From Brachypodium distachyon (lineage: Eukaryota; Streptophyta; Magnoliopsida; Poales; Poaceae): a stretch of 64,000 nucleotides of DNA. The position numbers and the translations under genes were made by a program. Below, piece by piece: positions 50,722 through 62,296 of this stretch; position 1 is the first letter of the stretch, and each line of letters starts with the position of its first letter. The notes under the pieces are model-generated. The model did no database searches, was not told where the DNA came from, and worked only from the letters and a program-made list of their open reading frames with translations. Where the stretch lies: contig NC_016131.3 of the NCBI RefSeq assembly GCF_000005505.3, forward strand, positions 42,307,355-42,371,354, written 5' to 3'.

Positions 50722-51863
50722 CCAGAGCGATGCTGCAATACCGACAAGCTCTTTCCTACATGTTCCATCAAACCCGTGCATCATTATGGATAAAATTGGT
50801 CAGTTCAAGTTTCCTTTCTAGAAGAAGGCGGCACAGCCGGTGCAGAGTGAGAAGCATATGTTGGTTTATGTTAGAGATCCATGGAGGGGCTAGAGAACTT
50901 TGTTCCTACCAGTGAACAAGGATCAACTTATCTTGTGCAATGTATGAACATGTGTGCTAGATGTATGGTATTGCTCATGTTAAAACTCTTGAGTTTTGTA
51001 ATGAATTCAATTTAAGTCGATATATGAATTGGTAAAAACTCCCAGAAATAGGGCCCGATGACCCGTGGAGGATCCGAAGACAGCGGTAACCTTTTCCATC
51101 ACAATATGATGGGTTAGTACGGTGAAGAATCAATAATTTTGTGTGTTACTACATCTTATACCGTTGCATGAACTGTACAGGTGACATCGATGTGTGGTAC
51201 CCATACCACTATGAATATCCTTAAAAAAAATACCACTCTGCATATGTTACTTAATGGCAGATTATACGGTACCAACACTCCAGTAGGCAAAACGGAGTAT
51301 AAGGAAAGGGCAATATTGTCTTTTCACATTTTCGCATTAGGAATAAAAATTAAACGAAGGCAGGATCGGGTCTCTTCCCCGTTATCCTGATTCCAGGCCA
51401 CCGCCGTCCTCCCAACGCCCTGACGCCGCCTTCATCTGAGTACTCTTTGTCCGCCTGCAGCCAGCGCTGCTGCGCCTCCTCGAGGAGCAACGCCGCCGCG
51501 ATGCGATTTCAGTCCCCAAATCTCGATTGCTCTCGGTCCCTAAATCAATTGCCAGTCGCAGGCACAAACGCGCTGCTGTAGGGAGGGGAGCCTCGACGAT
51601 GCATTTTCGGGCCTCAGCGGGCGCCAATTCCGGTGCGCCGCCAAGGGTGAATCGGAAGCGTCTCTTCCCCTGAGTATTCTGGCGAAGTAAAAAAAAAACA
51701 TTTGCCGATGTTTTCTTCCTCTGATTTTACCCCTGTGCACTTGATACTCCACATTGTTACTCCATGTATTTAAATTGAAGTATTAGGAAGTATCTACTAA
51801 TCTGTAACCCTTGGATCAAATGAATGGACGGTCCAAATTAATTTCGGGTACCGTAAAAGAGCT
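50722..51863. other. Flank of the MYB-like pseudogene and spacer
   Basis: 51380-51660 is GC-rich with a Ser/Arg-rich minus-strand frame that I do not recognise. No other feature seen. Confidence 0.45.
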
Positions 51864-52180
51864 CTACTTAATACTACTTAATACACGAATGATGCCTTCA
51901 TAGTGACTGCAAGCCCTTGCAACAATAAGCAATATATATATTACAATCAGAAACCATAAGATCGTATTTGGATGATAGAAGTACACTCTTGATTCTTCTC
52001 CATCGGTGCTGGTTGTTGGAAATCGCAAGCAATTTGTCACTAATTTAATTCCTCTAATCAATATGACCAATGGCAAAGTAACTATCCAAATTAATCTCTT
52101 CCACAGATTGCAAAGCAATTTAAGCCATGAACAGATTAACAGTACTAATCCAACTAGGACTTGCAAACAGGTGAATGCAT
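51864..52180 (-). pseudogene. Membrane-protein exon, possible downstream part of the LINE-split gene
   Basis: The minus-strand frame encodes two hydrophobic segments, VLVGLVLLICSWLKLLCNLW and further on ILWFLIVIYILLIVARA, separated by a basic loop. It ends at a stop at 51864. A splice-acceptor-like TTGCAAG lies at its start near 52168. It may be the last exon of the minus-strand gene whose first exon is split by the LINE, but the reading phases do not fit simply. I do not recognise the family. Confidence 0.35.
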
Positions 52181-52220
52181 CACACAATATGCTACTACTA
52201 TCTACCAAACTTGTTATATA

Positions 52221-52418
52221 GGGTCAGTTCTTTTCGGCTTCCTAGACCGGCTTCTCCGAGAAGCCCCTCCCAACCCCTAGCTTCCTGGAGAAGCCGCCAC
52301 CAAAATTTGATTAGGCTACCAAACTAGTTTGGTCTAAACTACTTTGGATGCCTAACTAAATCTGAGATATGGCTTCTCCGGAAAGCTGCGTCAAGGAGAA
52401 GCCGAAAAAAACGCACCC
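52221..52418. mobile_element. MITE with CGGCTTCTCC-rich inverted termini (198 bp)
   Basis: GGGTCAGTTCTTTTCGGCTT at the left and the complement of AAGCCGAAAAAAACGCACCC at the right are inverted repeats, flanked by ATA. The phrase GAGAAGCC recurs inside. Superfamily uncertain. Confidence 0.65.
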
Positions 52419-52951
52419 ATAATACAGCAACACAGTAAAAGAATTAACAGGAAGAGGTTGCTGCTATCGAATGAAAAAATCATGGCAATACACACTAACA
52501 GTACAAAGAATAATCTCCACATGCCTTTGAAAAAGCACGTACTGACTAGTACTAGAACCAATTGCTTGATAAGAAGAACTTGAATCGATCAAAACACTTA
52601 CGGCTCTGACGAGAAGCCAAAACAAGGTGCAAACGGAAGTACTTGGGGAGCGATCCGCGTGCTCGTGTAGCTCAGGTTCAGTCGCTGCACACGTACACGT
52701 CGAGGGAGCTTGCCGGAGAAGAAGTTTTTTTTTAAGGAAAGCTTTAGGTCATGAGACCTATTGCCATTTTATTAAATATAAGAGTATTTACAAAATGAAA
52801 AGAAAAAAGAAGTGATCATCTAAAGCTATCTACCCAGGTTTTGAATCCCTGGTACTTCTTTCTTTTTGCCCTGTGAAAGACGAGGTTCATTTCGTCCTTA
52901 AAAAGCCTTTTACATCTATAGCGTGAGGGCGGAATTCCATCGAAAATATAA

Positions 52952-53500
52952 TCATTGCGGGTCTTCCAGATGCACCAAGTGTTTGTGTGTAGAGATTTTC
53001 ATGTGGAATGGGAGTTTAATCTCTTGTCTGATAGCTTCAAGATTCTCATGGACAGTGATCTGAGGTGTAAATAATGGGCAGATATATCTCCAGCACGAGA
53101 CTGCAAATTTGCAGTGAAAAAACAAGTGGTCTCTTGTTTCAAGGTGTGGCTGATTGCAGAGAACGCATGTATAGTCAGGAAGATGAAAGATTTTCTTTTG
53201 CAACATGGCTCAGGTGTTAAGTCTGTCAATAATCAGGAGCCACATGAAGAACTTGTGCTTGAGTTGGTTGCATGATGACCAAATCCATTTGATATTCTGT
53301 GGGATCTCAATGTGCATGACCATGTGCTTGTACATCTGTGAAGTAGAATATACTGGAGTTGACCAATTGTATGCCCATAAGTCTTGGTTGTTAGAATGCT
53401 CCAAGGTATCAAGAAGTAGGGTGAGCTCTTGAAGTTTTTCAAATGCCATAACAGAGAGAGGCAGATGGAAATGTTCAGTAATATCAGTAGAATATGTCAT
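52952..53500 (-). pseudogene. LINE ORF2, C-terminal zf-RVT region
   Basis: Frames in this interval include MWLLIIDRLNT, then CVLCNQPHLETRDHLFFHC, the Cys/His cluster typical of the zinc-binding region that follows plant non-LTR reverse transcriptases. The frame changes near 53205-53230, a frameshift. It ends about 220 bp before the poly(A) tail. Confidence 0.85.
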
Positions 53501-53871
53501 TTCCCACAGGGTGGAGTCCTTGTTGATAGCACATGAAAAAAGTTGAGGCCAAGCATTCTTCAGAGGCTCTTCTTGCCAATTGTTCTGCCAAAATAGGATA
53601 GTATTGCCTTGGTGTGCTGTGCATTTGGAGTGCTCCTTTTACTGATCAATGAGTTTGAGTGTGTTTTTCCACCAGAAGGAGGCATCAGCATTATTCATGG
53701 GTGGTAGTCCGTTTGTGTAGTGTTGCTCCCATACAAAATGTACCCATGGGAGGTTAGTCTTGTTATAGAACTTGTGCAGATTCTTCATGATGAGTGCTTT
53801 GTTCTAATTTTCCAAATTGATCACTCCAAGTCCTCTTTCATTCTTTGGCCTACATACCATTTCCCAAGCAG

Positions 53872-54774
53872 CTAGTGGAGGGTTCTTCTTAATGAGATCA
53901 TGTCCTCTCCATAAGCAGTGTTTTCTGTATTTATCAATTTGTGTAATGACCCCTTTAGGAAGGTGCTCATTTGGAACATAGGCAGGGTTGAGAGAATTAA
54001 GTTAACCAGTTGGAGTTTACCACCATAGGAGAGCATGCTTGAGAAACAGGAAAGTCTGCTTTCGATCCTTTTGAACATGGGCATAAATTCTTCAATCTTC
54101 GGTTTTGATGTATCCAGTGGGAGGCCCAGGCATGTGAAAGGCAAGGTGCCAAGCTTACATGAGAGGAGGTCAGCAAAATAGGCACCTCTCTCAGTATTCA
54201 TGTTGAGTGGGATCAAGCTAGATTTCTCAAAGTTGACCTTGAGACCTATGGAGGCATGGAATTGCTGCAGAATGTCTTGTAGCACCTGAATTTGTGTCTC
54301 CTCAACTTTTAATATAATAAGTGTGTCATCAGCATATTGTATGATAGGAAAGTCTGGGCATGCAGTGGATTCAATGGGCCTCTGAAGGTGACTATGGTGC
54401 ATGGTAGAATTGAGTGCAGATTGAAGAAGGTCAGCCACAATCTCAAAAAGGAGTGGTGAGAGTGGGTCACCCTGCCTAACCCCTCTTTTGCAATGAATTA
54501 GCTTCCCTGGGACACCATTAAGTATGATCTGTGATGTGGCAGTATGCAGAATTTGGTCAATCCATTGACACCATTTCACTCCAAATCCCACAGCTTGCAT
54601 GATTTGGAGAATACCTTTGTGTTCCACTTTGTCAAAAACCTTTTCAAAATCAAGCTTTAAAAGGATGATCTCTGACTTAGATTTGTGACAAGCATGAATA
54701 TACTCAAATGCCCATGCCAAGCAATCTTGAATGGTTCTGGTTTTGATGAAACCATATTGATTATGGTGAATCAA
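53872..54774 (-). pseudogene. LINE ORF2, reverse transcriptase core
   Basis: A 300-residue open stretch includes [14 protein letters not shown], the A motif [23 protein letters not shown] and the catalytic YADD at residues 147-150, followed by the thumb region. The N-terminal RT part continues to about 55290 in other frames with stops. Confidence 0.92.
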
Positions 54775-55534
54775 TGTAAGAATGATGGACTGTAGTCTGT
54801 TGGCAAGGAGTTTAGTGAGTATCTTGAGAGTGCAGTTGAGCAGTGAAATTGGTCTGAAATCATTGACCTTATCAGTCGTGTCAGTCTTAGGGATGAGTGC
54901 AATAAAACATGTGTTTATGCAGGCAAGAGTGAGTTTCCTTCATAGAATTGTTGATAGAGCTCATAGAAATCCTCCTTGATGATGGGCCGACATTTCTTGA
55001 TGAAGTCAGTGTTGAAACCATCTGGGCCTGGTGATTTGTTTGATGGAAGGCTCTTTATGACCAGATCAATCTCATCTTTAGTGAATGGATTCTCTAAAAT
55101 AGTTAGATCCTGAGCCTGCTGGAAGAGATCCTGGAGTGGAAAAGTGAGATTTTGCCCTTCTGATCTTACCTGTCTCTGAATGCAAGCCAGAACATGTTGG
55201 CCTTAGTGTCATGATCATATACCGATGAGCCATCTTCTCTTTTAAGGCAAGCCACTTTGTTCCTTCTATGCTGAATGGTAGCCAATGAATGTATTTTTTT
55301 TAGTTTTCATCACCAAGTTTAACCGATTTGATTTTTCCTCTTTGCCTCCCGTATGAATTCTGATCATTGAGGCAGGTCTGCAACTTCTGTTTAACCATTT
55401 CTCTGAGGTTATTCTCCCTGTCAGTCAGGCCCCTGTTTTCCTCCACACCATCTAGAAGTAGGATCAAAGCAGTAAGATCATCAATATCAGAGTCAAGGTC
55501 ATTTTTAATTCTGAGCCATTTCTTCATGTAATTC

Positions 55535-56447
55535 CTGAGTGTTGTTGTTCTCGACAACAATTAGAGTAAGGGATGCCAATGCTTGATGGGTATAAAAGTA
55601 GGGCGTGTATGCCGGCCTTATAGCGAAGGTCGCTGTACACTTGGACAAGTTGACACGTCGATATTTTTTGAATAGGTTCGATCGACCCTGCAGGTGCGAC
55701 TTAATCCTATGTTAGGAAAGGCTTCGAGGGGGTTGTTAGCCAAGGGCTTGAATCGAACGGATCTTCCCAAGACACCTTTTAGCAAGAGGTTCGTCGGGGC
55801 CGCCTCGTACTTGGACCGAACGCGTATTTCCAAGTATCGAGGTTAGGATACCCTCGGAACTCTAACCCAACCCCTTATCCTTCGAGCCCAAGCCAACCAA
55901 GGCCAGCTCGGGGCCTCGAAACTAGAGTCCCCTAGAAGGCTTCCTCGAGGCCGATCGACTTTTAGTCGAGAGCGGGGCGCGAGAGCGAACCTTAGAGGGA
56001 GCACTCTAGCCCTCTCCCCTTGAGTTTATTCAAGTGAGAGTGAATGGTACATGCCCCCATGGGGGGTATTTATAGCTTAGGGGTCCATGACAAAAGACCA
56101 TGACTACCCTTGAGGGAGAGAGAAAAGTGGGGGCAAAATGGTAAAAGTAGCTCCTTTGGTCCATAACTTTTGTGTGCACCATGTGAGAAAAGGGGGGCTT
56201 GGTCCATGGTCCACCACGGACTAGGAGCCCCCTCCTCACACCTTTCTTGCCCCCTACTCTAACTCATTTGACCCTTTGACCATGACATGAGAGGCTTGAC
56301 TTGTTGACTTGTTTTCCTTTGCCACGTAGGATTAACCGCTCCACGTGGGCGTCTTGACTCATGCTTGGGAAATGTTGACTTAGTCGTCGCCACGTAGGAT
56401 TTACGGCCCGGCCCATATAAGGGTTTTATTTTACTACAACACTGAGT
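55535..56447 (-). mobile_element. Solo LTR (55540-56442) inserted in LINE ORF2
   Basis: On the minus strand it begins TGTTGTAGTAAAATAAAACC and ends GAGAACAACA, so it has the TG..CA ends of an LTR. It is flanked by the 5-bp duplication CTGAG (plus strand, 55535-55539 and 56443-56447). A TATA-like CTATAAATACC lies on the minus strand near 56070. No internal region remains, so the element was removed by recombination between its two LTRs. Confidence 0.88.
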
Positions 56448-56449
56448 TT

Positions 56450-57321
56450 TTTTAGTTTATATGCAATCCTCTTGTCTGTCAAAATGAAATCAGTACCCTC
56501 TTGCCAGATGTCAGACACCATTTGTAGAAAACCTTGTCTATTCATCCAATGGTTTTCAAATCTGAAGATCTGTGATTTAGGTATACCAGAATTAATGCTG
56601 ATGGTGTATGGAACATGATCAGAGGTGGATTTAGCTAATGGATGGGCTTCAGTACTAGGAAAATCAATGGTCCAATTGAGTGAGGTGAAACACCAATCAA
56701 GCTTTTCTAGCAGGGGTGAGTCTTGCATATTGCTCCAGGTGTATTTTCTACCCTTAAGTGGTAATTCAATCCACCCAGGTGACTGATGGCCTCATTGAAT
56801 TTAAACATGTCTGTGATATTTCCTCCCGTTTTATTCCTATCCTCCGGTGATCTCAAGTAGTTAAAATCACCTGTGATCAGCCAATTAACATCATCTGGAG
56901 TATCAATTTGGTTTAACCACACAAGGAAATCATTTCTAGAGTCATCTTGCTAGGGACCATATATATTTGTCAAAATCCATTGCTTGTGTGAACTGGTACA
57001 TGTGAATTCCACTGACAGTGAGAAATCATTGATGTGGGAGAGCTGTCCGTCAAATACACTGCCATTCCAGATAGTCAGCAATCCACCAGATCTACCGTTT
57101 CATGGAAGGAACAAGTACTTGTTGAATCTTCTAGGACAGAAATTTTGTATAAAAGTCGAGTCAACATCTGTTCTTTTTGTTTCTTGCAGACATATAATTG
57201 TGCAACCACTTTCATCAATCTTCTTGCGTGATTGGACCCATTTATCCTTGCCATTGAGACCTCTAATATTCCATGATAAAACTTTCCAATCTTTGCAATT
57301 CATATGAAAAGAGATGTGCAA
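56450..57321 (-). pseudogene. LINE ORF2, apurinic-type endonuclease domain
   Basis: Motifs in order: VLSWNIRGLNG, TIICLQETKR, WLITGDFNYLRSPEDRNK, LDWCF and SDHVP. These are the catalytic blocks of the LINE endonuclease that nicks the target. The frame has at least one stop near 56950. It runs into the solo LTR at 56442 and resumes on the other side. Confidence 0.9.
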
Positions 57322-57521
57322 TTATAAGGAGGTGTTGTAAGCAGAGTAACCGTTACATCACATATCACAAAATAGCGGATAGACCATCCAGTGAGAGAAA
57401 ATATCCAATCCAGTTCAGTGGGGCCAGCAGTATGAGGGTATGCATAGCTCAGTATATTAAACTTATTACAAATAAGAGTGTTCACAAAATATTATTATAA
57501 GGACAGAAATCCCAGTGGCAG

Positions 57522-60500
57522 CTACTTCTTCTTCTGCTTCTTGGTTGGTGTATCATCTGGACCACTTTTCTTGTTCTTCTTCTTGGCATCAGTAGCAGGC
57601 AGAGTCTTGATGTCTGTAACTAAATCAAATCTTTCACTCAAACTCTTGACCACCTTGGACTTTATCTCAGATGCCTTGGCAGCACATGCCAAGCAGCGCT
57701 TGTAAATACATGTGTTATGCTTAAACCCCTCATTCTTCTCCTTCAGCCTGGCGCTTCTTCTGACTTCAGTCTCCACTAGTGGTGGCCTTCTGGTTCTTTT
57801 GATTCTCAAGACAGATGTAGTCTTGTGTAGGTCAACAGGAGGTTCAGATGTCTTTGGTGCTTGAGGTGTGGAGTATCCCTGGCAAATTTCCTCCACTCTG
57901 GCAGTCAGTCTGCATATGGGAGCTGACTTGGAGGGACATTTCTCTGGCAGTGCAAATATTCTGGCAGTGTCATTAGAAGCAGCAAATATGCTCCACATGT
58001 TAGAGAGAAGCACCTTCTTGGCCCAATTAAAGTTCTCTGGGGTGGAGAGCATGGCAGTAAAAAAATCAATCCATGGCCCAGGAATGGTGACTGTCTGTGT
58101 AATCTTCTTATTGCGTTTAAAATACTGCTGCCAAATGTCAGTACCTTCCCCTGTAATATGAAGTTTCTCCATCAGTGGCTGGTGAATATCATCCTCCATG
58201 AGATCTGAGAATTCATGAGTGTTATGAACAAAGGGAGGAATGATAACTCTCCCGATGATCATATTGTGGTGTCCTGCCTGCTCATTCTGTATGCCACCCA
58301 GGTTAGCATTAGGCTGCTGTTCCATTTCATCCACCTGTAGGGGGATATTGATATCAATATCCAACATAGGGTCCACCTGTGGTGCAGGATGAGGCATCTG
58401 CGGGGCATGATTAATAGATCCAGCAGAGGGATTATCAGGTGCATTGCTGGTAAGAGTCAGTGCGATAGCATTGTCCTCATCCTGGTCATTTTGGTTCCCT
58501 TGATCCTGTGCAGCCTGGTTTTGAACTTCATCAAAAAGATGCATCAGGTTCTGTGCTAATGGTGGGTCTTCAGGTAAATGATTCTGTTCCACTTCTTCAG
58601 GTGGTGCAAGCCATGGCTGCCAATCATTCTGCACATTGAGATCAGGGATAACAAGATGCTATCCATGATCTTCATCAAATGGCATGAAAGGCAGAGGATG
58701 TGGTGTGCCACCATCTGCAGTGGGGGCATCTTCATCAGGTGGTTCCATACCCATCAACTTCTGACTGAGGATATATAGGGGGCATGACCATGACTCAGCA
58801 TGGAAGTCATTGCCATGAGAGACCATGATACTATAGGGGATGTCAGATAGTGATTCAACCCTAACCTTAACAATGGCCCTAGTCAGGTTGCTAACTGTCT
58901 TGTCCCAGCTAATCAGTTTCCCCCATTTAGCAATTGCAGCATTGACATGAGCAGTCTCCCAAAGATCCAGGGGCAAGTTAAGGATCATAATCCATACTTC
59001 TCTATTGTAAGTGAATGCTCTCCAGTTAATTCCCTTATTATGCTCTGGGAAAAGGTACCAAGTACCATTGTGCTGATGCGGACTGTTAAGAACCAGCCAG
59101 TCCCTATTACTAGTAGAAGCCAGACGAATAATAGCATGACCTAGCGAGGTGTGCTGCATGTAGTATGTTCTAATGCCTAGATGACCATCAAGAAAAGCAA
59201 TGATATTGTCTCTAGTTTCATGGAACGGTGCATCAGGGTTTGGGGGAGGCATGGCAACATCTTCGTTTTTGGCGGGAATGTTACCGATGACATGGTACCT
59301 GCATTGCTGCGGGCGGTCAGGTGCGTCGATGATGTCGAATCTGCCGGGGAGGAACGGTGCTGGGTCGACGGGGAAGTTGGCCATGCGGGTGGCCTTGCCA
59401 TCGACGGTGCTCCGAGCAGCAGCAACAGTAGAGTGGGGTTTTGGTCTGGGCGGAGGAGCAGAGGAAGGAGAAGGGTCTCCTCTTTTCCTGACTAAATTGT
59501 TCCCGTACTGAGCAAATGAGGTGTATATCGAAGGCTTAGTCTGGTTGGGCTGGATCTCAGCCGTTGAGCGAAACCACGTGGCGGTCTATCCTGGTGCCCA
59601 GTGAGTTAGGGAAATTTTCGGGAATGTCGGCTCACAGGTAATTCCGTTAGCTTGCCTAATTTGAAGAAATTTGTTTTGAAATTTCTGGCGCTGTCTCTTG
59701 CGACAGAATCGGTAGGTATGTCCTGGGATTAAGCAAAATCTGCAATGAATAGTATTATGACATTGGGTATAATTATGCCCTGATTTGAGGCATCTGGAGC
59801 AGTCGGGCCTGGGCCCATAGGCAGTCTTTTGGCCCTCTCGAGTTGGGCTTTGTTCACCCATTGTTGGCCCATTGCGTGAGTTATGCTGGGCCTGACCGTT
59901 AGAACCATCAATCCCAAGCTTCAATACCGTTGATGGCTCCCCTTGGGTAAATGTTGGATCGTTGACCCGCTGTCGCACCAGTGGCACCCGAGGTACCACC
60001 GCTGCATGACGCGTGGGCCACCTCGCTTGCCTCCCGGAAGGATCGCACCCCGGGCAGCTTGTGCGGAGCTGCCCGGCAAGTCGCCAGCCCGGCAGGGCTA
60101 GCCGGGCTGCGGGGGTTGCCTAGAAGGGCAGCAGGAGAAATCCTGCCTGGGGGCTTCCCGGGAACTTGCCGGAAGGGTGTTCCCGAGCGCAAGTGTCCGT
60201 TACAAGAGCAGGAGCAACAGCGGCACCACATGGCCGCTCGGCGGGCGCGCTACGCATAGGATTCGTCAGGACGAGAAGTGAAGCACACGCCAGCATTAAA
60301 TGCTCCGACCAAAAGGGGATTCCCCATCCTTTCAGCCTACAGTGACCCGCCTGGGGTAAATTTCAAGCGCCTAGACCCCTAGCTGCAGGGCTACCTAGTC
60401 TGCATGCAAGCCAGCGCACCGAGGGAGAGCTGCTCTAGCTCTCTGCTCGCCATTTGTCACCCATGCACCGTGGCACCTGTGGCATCCCCTTCAGTATAAA

Positions 60501-61797
60501 AGGAGGACCCCCGCCGACGGTCAAAGAGTTCGGTTCATTCAGACTCACACTAGCACAGGCCAAAAACAGCAAGTAGTACTTAACCAAAAAGAGAGCACCC
60601 GGGGACTCTCCCCGGCAACCTGTAAACCCGAGTTCACTGGCTAATAACAAACTCAAAAGTAAGACGTAGAGTTTTACCCAGGGTGGCCCGAACCTGGGTA
60701 AACGATCTCGTGTACATTGTGCTCTTACACTTCGCATTGGTCTCGCCGGCGCCCGCCGGGGCGATCCCCGTCACCCACTGCCGAACCTCAAAAGGGGTGC
60801 CCAATCCCCGGTGTCTGAGCCCCATGCTACTACACCCGCTGACCGTTGAGAGGTTTGAACTGCATCTTCTCCGGCGCCAGCGCCAGAGCACCGGGGAACT
60901 CCAGACGCTGGAATACCGAACTAATCGGAATAGGTGTCTGAATCTGTTTCTTGCGCTTGGCAATGTGATCTGCCTTGCATTGTTCAATTTCCTCCAAGGA
61001 ATAGCCAGCGTCCGCCAGCTCTGAGATGAGTCTAGGGTGATAACGGAGGAAAGATAGGCCTTTTCTCAAGACGCAAGAATGCAGATTGACGAACGATGGG
61101 AATCTTATTTGCTCCAGTGAGAACCTGGGAATCATGAGTAACCGCCTGAGCATATGTCATGAGGAGAACCTGTTTTCTTGGGTGACTGCCATTTGTGCAG
61201 TTCCTCTTCTTCCCATGCCGCAAGTTCTTTCTTGTAATCAGGTCCCCCAAATCCCCAGAGATGAAAGAAGGCCACAAAATTGGAGCAAGTGAATGAGCCT
61301 AGCTTAGCAATATGAAACCCAATAAATTTGTTCGTGACCGAGAAGCAAAATGTTCTGTCTCTGAGATGAGTGACCCTGAAGTATTCAGGATTGTCACCAA
61401 GACAGACATTTAGGAGATTGCCCACCGATGCGCCAGTGAGCCTAAATTTGCTTCTCCCAAATGAAACAACCATGAAGAAATCCGGGCGTGATGAGACCGG
61501 AACATTAACCGGAGTGTGCCACCTGTGCTAGAGTTCCTTGCGCAATTGCTCGCCCGGACGGCGATCAATAGTGGAGTCCAGACCATGCTGGGGATCCGTA
61601 GTAGCAGAATTGGTGGCAGGTGGTATCGTACCTTGTAACGGGATTGGAGCCAAGGTGGTAGTGCGGCCGACCTTCTGTCCTTGGATTTCCTTCAGTTCCA
61701 GCGTGGAGAGATCCAGAATCGCCATCCTTTCCGTTGTGGCATCTTGCATGGGGAGGCGTTTGTCAGGCCGCCGCTCCATGGTGGAGAGATCCATCAA
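57522..61797 (-). pseudogene. LINE ORF1 (gag-like, two CCHC zinc knuckles), interrupted
   Basis: The reading frame covers 61797-60840 and, after the solo LTR, 59965-57522, roughly 1,130 codons. It contains VVSFGRSKFRL...FFHLWGFGG near the N-terminus, two knuckles (CSRCLKSGHNYTQC and CRFCLIPGHTYRFC), a domain with LPLDLWE typical of grass LINE ORF1, and a Lys-rich end. ORF1 of this family binds the element's RNA. It is broken by in-frame stops at about 61528, 59586 and 58659 and by a frameshift near 61150. Confidence 0.85.
59966..60839 (+). mobile_element. Solo LTR (59971-60834) inserted in LINE ORF1
   Basis: TGTCGCACCAGTGG...ATGCTACTACA (864 bp) is bounded by the 5-bp duplication CCCGC at 59966-59970 and 60835-60839. 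It has a TATA box (TATAAAAGG, 60495) and the AACCTGGGTAAA phrase near 60690. It is the same family as the reverse-oriented LTR at 45525-46421. Removing it with one duplication copy would leave the LINE frame continuous at this point. Confidence 0.92.
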
Positions 61798-62113
61798 TGC
61801 CGTCGAGGTCGTCGGAGAGCGGGGATGGCTAGGCCGCCATGGCCCCCGAGCTCTTCCTAGTCTTCAAGTGGCCGGAGAAGAAGTTGCCGAGGACGTCGAC
61901 GATCGATTGAGCGGTTGCGCGGACGCTGCCCAGAAAACTCTAGACCGCCCCGTGCAGGGTCGATGATGCGGACAGAGCTTCGGAGACACAGCTCGCCGGG
62001 CTGCCGCTGCATGGCGAACAGCTCGGCCGGCTTGATTCAGAAGGTGGCTCAGCACTTGTGGTAGAGATGGGGATGGTCGAGCAGAGTTGATTTGATTCCC
62101 GATGATGCCTGCT

Positions 62114-62120
62114 CTTTATA
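62114..62120 (-). promoter_or_regulatory. TATA box upstream of the LINE-split gene
   Basis: TATAAAG on the minus strand, about 105 bp upstream of the ATG at 62012 and outside the LINE. Confidence 0.5.
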
Positions 62121-62296
62121 GAGCCTGTCGAAGAAGAGGTCCAACGCAGTAACGTTTCAGCGAAACGTCCTCCGCCTTCACTTGCGGAGTCAAGGGCGGT
62201 GCTGCACGTTGGAGGCAGGAGAATCGGGAGGAGCCGTGGCTGACTGCGCACGCTCTAGCAGAAGAATCGGAAGGGAAAAACAGAAACAGAGGATAC

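Larger units (their letters stand above)
52712..61883 (-). mobile_element. LINE retrotransposon (element 52725-61870) with 13-bp target duplication
   Basis: GCCGGAGAAGAAG occurs at 52712-52724 and 61871-61883. The element between them ends, on its coding (minus) strand, with a poly(A) tail (T run at 52725-52733). In order from the 5' end it has an ORF1 with zinc knuckles, an endonuclease, a reverse transcriptase and a C-terminal zinc-binding (zf-RVT) region, the layout of grass L1-clade LINEs. It is full length or nearly so. Without its two nested solo LTRs it is about 7.4 kb. Several stop codons and at least one frameshift show that it is inactive. Confidence 0.93.
52603..62120 (-). pseudogene. 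Putative host gene whose first exon was split by a LINE
   Basis: A TATA box at 62114-62120 precedes an ATG at 62010-62012 in the context GCCATGC. The frame is open to the LINE border and, taking one copy of the target duplication, stays open from 52711 to a good splice donor (GTAAGTG) just below 52603, about 83 codons in all. An alternative frame reads SIVDVLGNFFSGKLP across the junction. The product is unknown. The insertion would abolish or truncate the transcript. Calling this a gene is inference from promoter, open frame and donor. Confidence 0.4.

Noticed and set aside
53205..53432. Plus-strand frames within the LINE
   Set aside because: They are antisense to the zinc-binding region of ORF2 and have no independent support.
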